Shown: one piece after another, positions 7,405 through 15,684 of the stretch
How positions within the stretch are numbered: the first letter of the stretch is position 1
Layout of the letters: the number at the start of each line of letters is the position of its first letter
Assembly: GCF_026013545.1 (NCBI RefSeq)
Contig: NZ_JAPDOG010000010.1
Coordinates: 95,955 to 159,954 of the forward strand
Reading direction: 5' to 3'
Length of the DNA stretch: 64,000 bases
Source: Defluviimonas salinarum
Lineage (GTDB): Bacteria; Pseudomonadota; Alphaproteobacteria; Rhodobacterales; Rhodobacteraceae
Program-made: the position numbers and the translations under genes
The notes under the pieces: generated by a model
Database searches by the model: none
Told to the model about the DNA's origin: nothing
The model's input: only the letters and a program-made list of their open reading frames with translations

Positions 7405-8915
7405 TTCTTCTTTCCGAAGCCGAGGCCGGAGAGGCCGCCGGGCAGGTTCATGCCGCCGAGCCCGCCGGGCAGGCCGCCGCCCATGCCGGCGCCGATGCCG
7501 GATTTCAGCGCCTTGGCGGCCTCCTCCATCGCCTTGGGGTCGTTCATGTCGGGCATCGCGCCCTTGCCGCCCATCATGCCTTTCATCGCCTGCTTGAGCA
7601 TGCCGCCTTTGCCCATCTTCCCCATCTTCTTCATCATGTCCGCCATCTGGCGGTGCATCTTCAGAAGCTTGTTGACCTCGCTCACCTCGAGGCCGGCGCC
7701 GGCGGCGATCCGCTTCTTGCGGCTGGCCTGCAGGAGGTCGGGATTGGCGCGCTCCTTCTTCGTCATCGAGTTGATCAGCGCGATCTGGCGGCGCAGCACC
7801 GTGTCGTCGAAGCCGGCCTCGTCCATCTGCTTGGAAAGCTTGCCCATGCCTGGCATCATCCCCATGATGCCCTGCATGCCGCCCATCTTGAGCATCTGCT
7901 CAAGCTGGGACTTGAGGTCGTTCATGTTGAAAAGGCCCTTCTGGAACCTTTTCATCATCCGCTCGGCCTGTTCGGCCTCGAGCGTTTCCTGGGCCTTCTC
8001 GACCAGCGCCACGATGTCGCCCATGCCGAGGATGCGGCCGGCGATGCGCTCGGCCTCGAAGGTCTCGAGCGCGTCCATCTTCTCGCCGAGGCCGACGAAG
8101 CGGATCGGCTTGCCGGTGACCGCGCGCATCGAGAGCGCGGCGCCGCCGCGGCCGTCGCCGTCCATCCGGGTCAGGACGACGCCGGTGACGCCGACCTTGG
8201 CGTCGAACTCGGTGGCGACATTGACCGCGTCCTGGCCGGTGAGGCCGTCGACGACGAGGAGCGTCTCGCGCGGCTTGGCGACATCGCGGACGGCCTGGAC
8301 CTCGTCCATCAGGACTTCGTCGATATGCAGGCGGCCGGCGGTGTCGAGCATGTAGACGTCGTAGCCGCCGAGCGTCGCCTGCTGCTTGGCGCGCCTGGCG
8401 ATCTGCACCGCGCTTTCGCCCTTGACGATCGGCAGCGTGTCGACGCCGATCTGGGTGCCGAGGATGGCGAGTTGCTCCATAGCGGCGGGGCGGTTGGTGT
8501 CGAGGGAGGCCATCAGGACGCGCTTCTTCTCGCGCTCCTTGAGGCGGCGCGCGAGTTTCGCGGTGGTGGTGGTCTTGCCCGAGCCCTGCAGGCCCACCAT
8601 CAGGATCGGCGCGGGAGGGTTGTCGATCTTCAGCGCGCCGGGATCCTCGGCGCCGCGCAGCACGTCGATGAGCGCGTCGTGGACGATCTTGACGACCTGC
8701 TGGCCCGGCGTGACCGATTTCGTGACCGCCTGGCCGGTGGCTTTGGCCTCGACCGCCTTGACGAAGTCGCGGGCCACTGGGAGCGAGACGTCGGCTTCGA
8801 GCAGCGCGACGCGCACCTCGCGCAGCGCGGCCTTGACGTCCTCGGCCGAGAGGGCGCCCTGTTTCGTCAGCCGGTCGAAGACGCCGCCAAGGCGTTCTGA
8901 CAGGTTCTCGAACAT
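7401..8915 (-). CDS. ffh: Signal recognition particle GTPase Ffh
   Basis: Ffh with 4.5S RNA binds signal sequences of nascent membrane proteins and delivers ribosomes to FtsY. The 504-residue protein starts MFENLSERLGGVFDRL at the ATG at 8915, preceded by AAGGAGGG; an in-frame upstream extension is ignored. The N domain contains ALREVRVALLEADVSL; the G domain has GLQGSGKTTTTAKLA, DTNRPAAMEQL, DTAGRLHIDEVL and TRMDGDGRGG; the C-terminal M domain is Met-rich (GGMQGIMGMMPGMGKL, KMHRQMADMMKKMGKM) with a Gly/Met/Leu tail ending FGKKK. Four acetyltransferase genes follow it with ATGA overlaps. Confidence 0.97.
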   Translation of the reverse strand: MFENLSERLGGVFDRLTKQGALSAEDVKAALREVRVALLEADVSLPVARDFVKAVEAKATGQAVTKSVTPGQQVVKIVHDALIDVLRGAEDPGALKIDNPPAPILMVGLQGSGKTTTTAKLARRLKEREKKRVLMASLDTNRPAAMEQLAILGTQIGVDTLPIVKGESAVQIARRAKQQATLGGYDVYMLDTAGRLHIDEVLMDEVQAVRDVAKPRETLLVVDGLTGQDAVNVATEFDAKVGVTGVVLTRMDGDGRGGAALSMRAVTGKPIRFVGLGEKMDALETFEAERIAGRILGMGDIVALVEKAQETLEAEQAERMMKRFQKGLFNMNDLKSQLEQMLKMGGMQGIMGMMPGMGKLSKQMDEAGFDDTVLRRQIALINSMTKKERANPDLLQASRKKRIAAGAGLEVSEVNKLLKMHRQMADMMKKMGKMGKGGMLKQAMKGMMGGKGAMPDMNDPKAMEEAAKALKSGIGAGMGGGLPGGLGGMNLPGGLSGLGFGKKK

Positions 8916-9199
8916 CTCGCGGCCCTCCTTGGCCTCGTTGACTTCCCCGCCCCTCAGATAGTGAGGAAGCGCCCAAACGCAAATCGCACCAGTGGGCGCA
9001 ACGCGCTGACTGGTGGCGATCCCCTGATCTGCGGGGACCGGAAGCACGGAACTTCCGGAATCCGGGAGGATTTAGGCGAGCGGGGGGGCTGAGTCAAGCG
9101 CGTGTTGTCTTGCGGGGTATGGGGCGTTTTGCCCGGCGCGGTGTGCAATCGGGGCGCGATCGGGCTAGGCTGGGGGCTTGTACGGACGGGAGGCTCGGC

Positions 9200-10411
9200 A
9201 TGGAGGTCGTGGATACGGTCGTCGTTGGCGCAGGTCAGGCGGGGCTGGCGGCGAGCCATGAGCTGGGCAAGCGCGGCGTCGACCATCTGGTGCTGGAGCG
9301 CGACCGGATCGGCGCGGGCTGGGCCAACCGGTGGGAGAAGTTCTGCCTCGTCACGCCGAACTGGTCGGTGCAGCTGCCGGACTTTCCCTATGACGGCGAC
9401 GATCCCGACGGCTTCATGCCGCGTGACGAGATCGTGGCCTATCTGGAACGCTACGCGGCATCCTTCGGCTGCCCGGTCCGGACCGGAGTCGATGTCACAG
9501 CGGTCCGGAGGAATGCCGGGGGCGGGTTCGAGGTGGAGATCGACGGGAGCGCGGTGCTGCGTGCGCGCAACCTCGTGGTGTCGACGGGCGCCTACCAGAA
9601 GCCCCATGTGTTGCCCGGCAGCGGCGGGCTACCAGCGCACCTGCGTGGAATCGACATTTCCGGATATACGGCGGTCGCGGACCTGCCGGAGGGCGATGTC
9701 CTGATCGTTGGCAGCGGCCAGACCGGCTGCCAGCTCGCCGAGGAACTCTCGGCGGCGGGGCGGACCGTGGTTCTGTCCTGCGGGCGGGCGCCCTGGGCGC
9801 CGCGCCGCATCGGCGAGCGGGACCTGATGTGGTGGCTGATCGAGTCGGGCTTTCTGGATGTCGACGCAACCACGCTGCCGCCCGAGGCGCGGCTGTTCGC
9901 GAATGTCCTCGCCTCGGGGCACGGCGGTGGCCATGACCTGCATTACCGGACCCTCGCCGCGCAGGAGATCACGCTGGTGGGCCGTTTCCTCGGGGTGGAA
10001 GGGGATCAGGCGCGCTTTGCCCCGGACCTTGCGGAGAGCGTCGCATGGGGCGACGAGAAGTTCCGGCTCTTGCGCGACCATTTCGCGGGTTACGCCGCCA
10101 CGGCGGGGATCGCCTTTCCCGACCTGCCTGATCCGGAGCCGTTCGAGGCCCCGGTGATCGACTCCGTCGACCTTCGGCCCTTCGGCACGTTGATATTCAC
10201 CGGCGGCTTCCGGCCCGACTATCTCTCCTGGCTGCCCTGGCCCGAGGCCTTCGACGCCGACGGCTTCCCGCTCCAGTCGGATGGCGCCAGCACGGTGGTT
10301 CCGGGCCTCTATTTCGTTGGCTTGCACTTCATGCGCTCGCGCCGCTCGGCGCTGCTCTGCGGCGTGGGCGACGACGCGCGGGTTGTGGCGGTCCAGATCG
10401 CCGGACGTTGA
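9200..10411 (+). CDS. Flavin-containing monooxygenase-like FAD/NAD(P) oxidoreductase
   Basis: A 403-residue two-dinucleotide-binding-domain flavoprotein. The FAD-binding GAGQAG lies at residues 10-15, followed by an acidic end of the second strand (LVLERD) and NRWEKFCLVTPNWSVQLPDFPY; a second Rossmann motif GSGQTG for NAD(P)H is near residue 175; TGGFRPDY near the end is the ATG-type motif of the family. It resembles CzcO/FMO-type monooxygenases that oxidise S- or N-containing or carbonyl compounds. Start ATG 9200 follows GGGAGG. It stands alone, divergent from ffh, without partners that would reveal the substrate. Confidence 0.83.
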   Translation: MEVVDTVVVGAGQAGLAASHELGKRGVDHLVLERDRIGAGWANRWEKFCLVTPNWSVQLPDFPYDGDDPDGFMPRDEIVAYLERYAASFGCPVRTGVDVTAVRRNAGGGFEVEIDGSAVLRARNLVVSTGAYQKPHVLPGSGGLPAHLRGIDISGYTAVADLPEGDVLIVGSGQTGCQLAEELSAAGRTVVLSCGRAPWAPRRIGERDLMWWLIESGFLDVDATTLPPEARLFANVLASGHGGGHDLHYRTLAAQEITLVGRFLGVEGDQARFAPDLAESVAWGDEKFRLLRDHFAGYAATAGIAFPDLPDPEPFEAPVIDSVDLRPFGTLIFTGGFRPDYLSWLPWPEAFDADGFPLQSDGASTVVPGLYFVGLHFMRSRRSALLCGVGDDARVVAVQIAGR

Positions 10412-10439
10412 GAGCCGGGGCCGCGCGGCGAAGCCGTTC

Positions 10440-10895
10440 TCAGTCCTGTAGCCAGCGGCTGGTGGTCTCGGCACAGCGGCGGATGTGATTGCCGCTCTGG
10501 TAATACCAGGTCATCGGCACCGGCTTGTCGCGCGAGGCGAGCCGTAGCGCGAGGCGGTGGGTGTCGTCGCGGCTCTGGATCAGCACGCCGTCCGGAGCGA
10601 GCTCGGAGAGCGGGAACCGCTCGGTCCGGAAACCCTGGGCATTGCGGCGGCGGAACTCGATGCGCCCCGCCGCGCGGTCGAGGACAAGCCAGACCCGCTC
10701 GACCGCGAGCGCGGCGATCGCGGTGAGGCCGAGCGAGACGGCGAAGGCGAGCGCCGCGCGCAGATAGGCGCCGGCGAGCACCTCGTTGACGGTCCAGCCG
10801 ACGCAGCTCAGGGTGAACAACACAAGGACAAGCCCCAGGAACAGGGGCTTGTCCTCGATGATGAGCCGGTCGTCGGTTTCGAAAAGGATTCGCAT
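10440..10895 (-). CDS. Hypothetical membrane protein with two transmembrane segments
   Basis: A 151-residue protein with a short N-terminal strand region (MRILFETDDRLIIEDKP), two hydrophobic helices at about residues 17-36 and 47-66 separated by a few residues, and a cytoplasmic C-terminal beta-rich domain (WLVLDRAAGRIEFRRRNAQG). The arrangement resembles small PH-like membrane proteins, but I do not recognise a named family. It ends 28 bases from the convergent monooxygenase gene and begins 41 bases from the azoreductase stop, on the same strand as the latter. Confidence 0.6.
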   Translation of the reverse strand: MRILFETDDRLIIEDKPLFLGLVLVLFTLSCVGWTVNEVLAGAYLRAALAFAVSLGLTAIAALAVERVWLVLDRAAGRIEFRRRNAQGFRTERFPLSELAPDGVLIQSRDDTHRLALRLASRDKPVPMTWYYQSGNHIRRCAETTSRWLQD

Positions 10896-10936
10896 GGCCC
10901 CATCATGGCGACGATTGCGGCATCGTCGTGGCAGGT

Positions 10937-11527
10937 TCAGGCCGCGAGCCGGTCGACCTCCGCTTCCGCCGCCTTCAGCGTCGCTTCGGGATCGAAGACC
11001 ATCCGGTCGGCTGCAATGAACTCGACATCGGCGATGCCGAAGAAGCCGAGCATGTGGCGCAGGTAACCCGAGGCGAAGTCGATCTCGCTGCCCATCTTCG
11101 TGCCGTCGGAAGAAAGCGCCACGATCGCGCGCTTGCCGGTCAGGAGGCCCTCCGGACCCTTCTCGGTGTAGCGGAAGGTCTCGCCCTTCCGCGCGAGGTG
11201 GTCGATCCAGCTTTTGAGCTGCGCGGGCAGGCCGAAATTGTAGACCGGCAGCGCGATCACCAGGACGTCGGCGGCCTTCACCTCGTCAAGAAGCGCGTCC
11301 GAATAGGCGGCGATGCGGTCCTGGTCGGCGGTGCGCGCCTCGGCCGGGGTGTAGACCGCGCCGATCCAGGCGCCGTCGATCTGCGGCACGCCGGCCGAGA
11401 GGTCGCGCACGGTGACTCGGGCGCCGGGTGTTGCGTCGGTGAGACGCGCCACGATGCGGTCGGTGAGCTTGCGGGAGACGGAGGCCTCGCCCTTGATCGA
11501 GGTCTCGATGCGGAGAATGCTGGTCAT
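10937..11527 (-). CDS. azoR: FMN-dependent NADH-azoreductase
   Basis: A 196-residue flavodoxin-like quinone/azo reductase that uses NADH and FMN for two-electron reduction of quinones and azo compounds. The N-terminus RIETSIKGEASVSRKLTDRIV holds the FMN phosphate-binding serines; ALPVYNFGLPAQLKSWIDHLARKGETFRYTEKGP is the family's diagnostic central segment and GYLRHMLGFFGI follows. The ATG at 11527 is preceded by CAAGGA; an upstream in-frame ATG would only add a Lys/Arg leader. It is divergent from a LysR regulator, with about 100 bases between starts, the usual arrangement for LysR control of quinone-responsive reductases. Confidence 0.92.
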   Translation of the reverse strand: MTSILRIETSIKGEASVSRKLTDRIVARLTDATPGARVTVRDLSAGVPQIDGAWIGAVYTPAEARTADQDRIAAYSDALLDEVKAADVLVIALPVYNFGLPAQLKSWIDHLARKGETFRYTEKGPEGLLTGKRAIVALSSDGTKMGSEIDFASGYLRHMLGFFGIADVEFIAADRMVFDPEATLKAAEAEVDRLAA

Positions 11528-11629
11528 GTCGGTATCCTTGCGGTTTCGGTGTCTGGTCACCAAAATGTTCATTGCCATTGTGAACACAACTGGCATGATC
11601 GCACCAATTCTGTTGATAGGCGCACATAT

Positions 11630-12517
11630 ATGACCTTCGAGAACTGGGACGAGATCCGCACTGCCTTCCAGGTCGCCCGCGTCGGCACCGTCTCTGGCGC
11701 GGCCGAGGTGCTGGGCGTCCACCACGCCACGGTGATCCGCCATATCGACGCGCTGGAGGCGCGGCTCGGCGCCAAGCTCTTCCAGCGCCATCCGCGCGGC
11801 TATACCGCGACGGAGGCCGGGCAGGAGCTTTTGAAGGTCGCGCAGACCACCGAGGACCAGTTCGCCCATCTCGCCGCCCGCATCACCGGTGCCGCGACCG
11901 AGATCTCGGGCGAGCTCGTGGTGACCTCGCTGCCGGGGCTGGCCGAGCTGGTGACGCCGACGCTGCTGCGGCTGCAGACCGAGTTTCCCGGCCTGAGGGT
12001 GCGCTACATCAGCGACGCGCGGCTCTTCCGGCTGGAGTATGGCGAGGCGCATGTGGCGATCCGCGCCGGCGGCAAGCCGCAGGAGCCCGACAACGTCGTG
12101 CAGGCCTTCTGCACCCAGCGGACCGGACTTTACGCGGCCGAGAGCTATGTCGCCGCGCACGGGTTGCCGGCGGACGAGGCCGACCTCGCCGGTCACCGCT
12201 TCATTGGCCCGGCCGATCCCGACAGCCGCGCGCCGTTCCACCGCTGGCTCGCCGCGAAGGTGCCCGATGCCGCGATCGCCTTTCGCACCAACGAGGCCGA
12301 GGCGGTGCGCGAGGCGATCCGGTCCGGCGCCGCCATCGGCTTCCTGCCGGTCCTCGCGGCGCGGCGCGAGGAGGGGCTGGTCGAGGCGCTGCCGCAGCGC
12401 GACGACTGGAACAGCCCGCTCTGGCTCGTCACCCATGTCGATCTGCACCGCACGCCCCGGATCCAGCTGTTCCTCAAGGCGCTGAAGGAAGACGCGCGCG
12501 ATTGCGGGATGTGCTAG
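11630..12517 (+). CDS. LysR-family transcriptional regulator
   Basis: A 295-residue regulator with an N-terminal helix-turn-helix (residues about 5-65: FQVARVGTVSGAAEVLGVHHATVIRHIDALEARLGAKLF) and a periplasmic-binding-like effector domain from about residue 90. It starts at the ATG at 11630, in an AT-richer intergenic region shared with azoR, and probably controls azoR, its own gene and perhaps the EamA transporter, which starts only 4 bases after its stop. The effector is unknown; quinones or electrophiles would suit an azoreductase target (inference). Confidence 0.9.
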   Translation: MTFENWDEIRTAFQVARVGTVSGAAEVLGVHHATVIRHIDALEARLGAKLFQRHPRGYTATEAGQELLKVAQTTEDQFAHLAARITGAATEISGELVVTSLPGLAELVTPTLLRLQTEFPGLRVRYISDARLFRLEYGEAHVAIRAGGKPQEPDNVVQAFCTQRTGLYAAESYVAAHGLPADEADLAGHRFIGPADPDSRAPFHRWLAAKVPDAAIAFRTNEAEAVREAIRSGAAIGFLPVLAARREEGLVEALPQRDDWNSPLWLVTHVDLHRTPRIQLFLKALKEDARDCGMC

Positions 12518-12521
12518 GCCG

Positions 12522-13433
12522 ATGAGCCAGGCGACGCGCGGCCATCTGGCGATGCTGCTTTTCTCGGCGCTGGTGGCCGGGTCGTTCCCGCTCGGCGCGA
12601 TGATGGCAAACGAGATCGCGCCCACCGCCTTCACCGCCCTGCGCTTCGTGCTGGCGGGCGCGATCATCGGCGCGGTCGTCCGGGCGCGGGGCGGGGTGCC
12701 GCGCGCCGCACTGGCGGCACCGTGGCGCTACCTTCTGCTCGGGGCGAGCTTCGGGGCCTATTTCGTGCTGATGTTCGAGGGCCTGAAAACCGCGGCCCCG
12801 GTCTCCGCGGCGGCGGTCTTCACGCTGACGCCCGTGCTTTCGGCGGGCTTCGGCTGGCTGCTTCTGCGCCAGGTGACCACGCCGCGCATCGCCGCGGCAC
12901 TGGCGATCGGCGCGGCGGGGGCAATCTGGGTGATCTTCCGCGCCGACCCGGCCGCGCTTCTCGACCTGCAGGTCGGCCGCGGCGAGGCGGTCTATTTCGC
13001 CGGCTGCATGGCCCATGCGCTCTATACCCCGCTGGTCCGGCGCCTAAACCGGGGCGAGAGCGCCACGGTCTTCAGCTTCGGCGTGCTGGTGGCAGGCGCG
13101 ATCCTGCTGACGCTCTACGGCTGGGGCGCGATCCGCGCCACCGACTGGACGGCGCTGCCGGTGATCGTCTGGATCACGCTCGGCTACACGGCGGTCTTTG
13201 CGAGTGCCGCGACCTTCGTGCTCCTGCAGTTCGCGACGCTGCGGCTGCCGGCGTCGAAGGTCATGGCCTATACCTATCTCATCCCCTCCTGGGTGATCCT
13301 CTGGCAGATCGCGCTTGGCCAGGCCGCGCCGCCGGCGCGGGTCGCCGCGGGCGTTGTCCTGACCGCGCTGGCGCTGGTGCTGCTCGTCAAGGAGGAAGCC
13401 GGCGCGCGGCCCGGTTCGGCGCACCCGGATTGA
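12522..13433 (+). CDS. EamA/DMT-family membrane transporter
   Basis: A 303-residue integral membrane protein with ten predicted hydrophobic helices arranged as two EamA repeats (first about residues 7-135, second about 150-290). FTALRFVLAGAIIG, AAVFTLTPVLSAGFGWLLL and KVMAYTYLIPSWVILWQIALGQ are typical DMT segments. Members export amino acids, metabolites or drugs, or import nucleotide sugars; the substrate is not evident. It follows the LysR gene by 4 bases and is very likely co-transcribed with it. A GC-rich hairpin at 13434-13452 ends it. Confidence 0.87.
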   Translation: MSQATRGHLAMLLFSALVAGSFPLGAMMANEIAPTAFTALRFVLAGAIIGAVVRARGGVPRAALAAPWRYLLLGASFGAYFVLMFEGLKTAAPVSAAAVFTLTPVLSAGFGWLLLRQVTTPRIAAALAIGAAGAIWVIFRADPAALLDLQVGRGEAVYFAGCMAHALYTPLVRRLNRGESATVFSFGVLVAGAILLTLYGWGAIRATDWTALPVIVWITLGYTAVFASAATFVLLQFATLRLPASKVMAYTYLIPSWVILWQIALGQAAPPARVAAGVVLTALALVLLVKEEAGARPGSAHPD

Positions 13434-13452
13434 GCGCCCGCAGGGCGGGCGC
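13434..13452 (+). terminator. GC hairpin after the EamA gene
   Basis: A 7-bp perfect stem (13434-13440 with 13446-13452) with a 5-base loop starts directly after the stop codon. It lacks a T run, so it may mark 3'-end stability or Rho-assisted termination rather than intrinsic termination. Confidence 0.45.
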
Positions 13453-13478
13453 ACGCCTTCTGGCACTTCGTGCGGTTT

Positions 13479-13558
13479 GCCTCCGGCGGGGATATTTGGA
13501 GAAAAGAAGAGGCAACGGCCTTTCCTTTCTTCTTTTTCAAAGTATCCCCGCCGGAGGC
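13479..13558. repeat. Long inverted repeat of the Rhodobacterales intergenic type
   Basis: The arms at 13479-13494 and 13543-13558 are perfect 16-base reverse complements (left arm begins GCCTCCGGCGGGGATA), and pairing continues imperfectly inward through an A/G-rich and a C/T-rich segment. It sits between the convergent EamA and arsR genes. I recall the core motif as frequent after genes in Rhodobacterales genomes; only one copy is present here, so its repetitive nature is from memory, not from this window. Confidence 0.7.
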
Positions 13559-13621
13559 GTGCCGAGCACCCGCTGCCTTGGCGGCGGGTGCGAGACAACG
13601 CTCGCGCCCGCTTGCGGGCGC

Positions 13622-13957
13622 TCAACTGTTTGACGGGTCGTCGCCGGGCATTTCGACTTCGAGGAAACGTTCGAAGGCGTCGAAGTCCAGCGGATCGAAC
13701 TGCCCGAAGCCCTGGATCCACACGGTCGCCGCGCGCATCGCGTCGGGTTCGAGCTTGCACCATTTCACTCGGCCGCGCCGCTCCTGGCTGATCAACCCGG
13801 CCTCGGCGAGCACGGTCAGGTGTTTGGAGATCGCCGCGAGCGACATCTCGAACGGTTCGGCGACATCGGTCACGGCCATGTCGTCCTCGAGCAGCATGGC
13901 GAGGATCGCCCTGCGGGTCGGGTCGGCGAGAGCCGCGAAGATGGCATCGAGAGTCAT
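13622..13957 (-). CDS. ArsR-family winged-helix repressor
   Basis: A 111-residue regulator with the typical start MTLDAIFAALADPTRRAILAML and recognition helix MSLAAISKHLTVLAEAGLISQERRGRVKWCKL. It lacks the cysteine-rich metal site of SmtB/ArsR and belongs to the type often paired with SRPBCC (AHSA1) genes, although no such partner is visible in the window. The frame is open further upstream but the ATG at 13957 gives the canonical length. Two palindromes upstream (14019-14035 and 14104-14131) are candidate operators for autoregulation. Confidence 0.88.
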   Translation of the reverse strand: MTLDAIFAALADPTRRAILAMLLEDDMAVTDVAEPFEMSLAAISKHLTVLAEAGLISQERRGRVKWCKLEPDAMRAATVWIQGFGQFDPLDFDAFERFLEVEMPGDDPSNS

Positions 13958-14018
13958 GGCGGCGAGACTAGCGCCTCGCCGCGCCGGGCGGAAGCGCCGG
14001 GAAGGGCCGGGGCGATCC

Positions 14019-14035
14019 TTAACCGCGCGGTTGAA
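14019..14035. promoter_or_regulatory. Candidate ArsR operator
   Basis: Near-perfect palindrome TTAACC-N4-GGTTGAA about 62 bases upstream of the arsR start. ArsR proteins of this branch commonly bind TTAACC-type dyads, so this is a plausible autoregulatory site; inferred from pattern only. Confidence 0.5.
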
Positions 14036-14103
14036 TATGGGTTCGGGCGGAAATGCGGAGCGCGCGGCTGAGCCGCGCGAGCGCGCTGTTGGGGCGTCAG
14101 GTG

Positions 14104-14131
14104 AATAACTCAACTTTATCATTGAGTTATT
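14104..14131. promoter_or_regulatory. 10-bp inverted repeat between arsR and atpI
   Basis: AATAACTCAA (14104-14113) and TTGAGTTATT (14122-14131) are perfect inverted arms separated by 8 bases in an AT-rich patch that stands out in this GC-rich DNA. It lies 85 bases before atpI and about 150 bases before arsR. It may be a regulator site for either gene or a terminator-like structure. A possible atp promoter follows: TTGACT at 14158-14163 and TAGCAA at 14181-14186, spaced 17. Confidence 0.45.
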
Positions 14132-14215
14132 GGGCGTGCCGCAAATGAACAGCCGGATTGACTCACGCGCCTTGGGGTACTAGCAATCCGGCGACTGTCC
14201 GAGGGGGCGCTTTCG

Positions 14216-14545
14216 ATGTCCGACGAACCCGATCCCGGCCGCCTGCAGGCGCTGGAGAAGAGGCTCGCGGAGGCGAAGAAGGCTGGCGCGCCGAAGCCCC
14301 GCGCGGACGAGCATTATTCTGCCGCGAGCCAAGGCTGGCGGATGGTGATCGAGCTGGTGGCCGGATTGGCCATCGGTTTCGGCATCGGATACGGGCTCGA
14401 CACGGTCTTCGGGACCATGCCGCTGTTTCTGGTGCTGTTCATACTTCTGGGCTTCGTGGCCGGGGTGAAGACGATGCTTCGCACCGCCAGGGAGATCCAG
14501 GGCGCACAGGCGGCGGGGACCTCCGCCAGGGACGAAGGGGAATAG
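14216..14545 (+). CDS. atpI: ATP synthase protein I (AtpI)
   Basis: A 109-residue membrane protein with two hydrophobic helices (about 44-61 and 67-86) and charged ends, of the AtpI type that precedes F0 genes and assists c-ring assembly and Mg transport. Characteristic segments are [23 protein letters not shown] and [16 protein letters not shown]. It is the first gene of the F0 operon; atpB begins two bases after its stop. The N-terminal 30 residues are Lys/Ala-rich and cytoplasmic. Confidence 0.9.
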   Translation: MSDEPDPGRLQALEKRLAEAKKAGAPKPRADEHYSAASQGWRMVIELVAGLAIGFGIGYGLDTVFGTMPLFLVLFILLGFVAGVKTMLRTAREIQGAQAAGTSARDEGE

Positions 14546-14547
14546 AC

Positions 14548-15318
14548 GTGGCGACGGAAGCGCAAAGCGAAGGTCTGGCATTCCATCCGATGGATCAGTT
14601 CATCGTCAAGCCGCTCTTCGGCGGCGAGACGGTCGGCATGATGACGCCCACCAACGTGACGCTCTGGATGGCGCTCACGATCCTCGCGATCACCGGGCTC
14701 TTCGTCTTCGGCACCCGCGGCCGGGCGATCATCCCGAGCCGGATCCAGTCGATCGCCGAGCTCGCCTACGGCTTCATCCACAAGATGGTCGAGGATGTCG
14801 CCGGCAAGGACGCGCTTAAGTTCTTCCCCTACATCTTCACGCTGTTCTGCTTCATCGTCTTCTCGAACTTCCTCGGCCTGCTGCCCAAGGCCTTCACCAC
14901 CACGAGCCACATCGCGGTCACGGCCGTGATGGCCATCGCGGTGTTCCTGACCGTGACGATCGTCGGCTTCGTCAAGAACGGCGCGGGCTTCCTCGGGCTC
15001 TTCTGGGTCTCCTCGGCGCCCCTGCCGCTGCGCCCGATCCTCGCGCTGATCGAGGTGATTTCCTACTTCGTGCGGCCCGTGAGCCACTCGATCCGACTTG
15101 CCGGCAACATGATGGCCGGCCACGCCGTGATCAAGGTCTTCGCGGCCTTCGCTCCCCTCATTCTGATCTCGGGCATCGGTGTGGCCGTGACCCCGCTGTC
15201 GATCATCGCGATCACCGCGATGTACGGGCTCGAGATCCTCGTGGCCTTCATCCAGGCCTATGTCTTCACCATCCTGACCTGCGTCTACCTCAAGGATGCG
15301 CTGCATCCGCACCACTGA
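14548..15318 (+). CDS. atpB: F0F1 ATP synthase subunit a
   Basis: The 256-residue subunit a of the F0 proton channel; it starts with GTG at 14548, two bases after the atpI stop and preceded by AAGGGGAATAGAC. Five to six hydrophobic helices are present. The essential arginine lies in [20 protein letters not shown] (helix 4), and the last helix carries [28 protein letters not shown], which lines the second proton half-channel. It works with the c-ring encoded next. No anomalies. Confidence 0.96.
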   Translation: MATEAQSEGLAFHPMDQFIVKPLFGGETVGMMTPTNVTLWMALTILAITGLFVFGTRGRAIIPSRIQSIAELAYGFIHKMVEDVAGKDALKFFPYIFTLFCFIVFSNFLGLLPKAFTTTSHIAVTAVMAIAVFLTVTIVGFVKNGAGFLGLFWVSSAPLPLRPILALIEVISYFVRPVSHSIRLAGNMMAGHAVIKVFAAFAPLILISGIGVAVTPLSIIAITAMYGLEILVAFIQAYVFTILTCVYLKDALHPHH

Positions 15319-15367
15319 GGTCAGGGTAACCAATTCCAGCCAATTCCAACCGTAAGGAGTGACGAAC

Positions 15368-15604
15368 ATGGAAGGCTCTATCGTTCAAATGGGTGCGTAC
15401 ATCGGCGCTGGCCTGGCCTGCATGGGCATGGGCGGAGCCGCGATGGGGGTGGGCAACGTTGCCGGCAACTTCCTCGCCGGCGCGCTGCGCAACCCGTCGG
15501 CCGCCGCCGGTCAGACCGCGACCCTCTTCATCGGCATCGCCTTCGCCGAAGCGCTCGGGATCTTCTCGTTCCTCGTCGCGCTCCTGCTGATGTTCGCCGT
15601 CTGA
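15368..15604 (+). CDS. atpE: F0F1 ATP synthase subunit c
   Basis: A 78-residue proteolipid with two membrane helices. The first has the glycine-rich [25 protein letters not shown], the loop has RNP, and the second has the proton-carrying acidic residue in [22 protein letters not shown]. The ATG at 15368 is chosen because AAGGAG at 15354-15359 is 8 bases away; a GTG three codons earlier lies within the Shine-Dalgarno region. It forms the rotating c-ring. Confidence 0.96.
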   Translation: MEGSIVQMGAYIGAGLACMGMGGAAMGVGNVAGNFLAGALRNPSAAAGQTATLFIGIAFAEALGIFSFLVALLLMFAV

Positions 15605-15684
15605 TCCTTTAGAACCATCCTTACGGCCGGATGGGCGCCTTCGCGCCCATCCGGGTTGTAATTCCGGGTTTCGAGGGGGCCGAG

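Noticed and set aside
10928..12517. A single 529-codon gene covering the azoreductase region and the LysR gene
   Set aside because: The first 230 codons are antisense to azoR and its leader; the LysR start at 11630 is supported by the helix-turn-helix beginning a few residues later.
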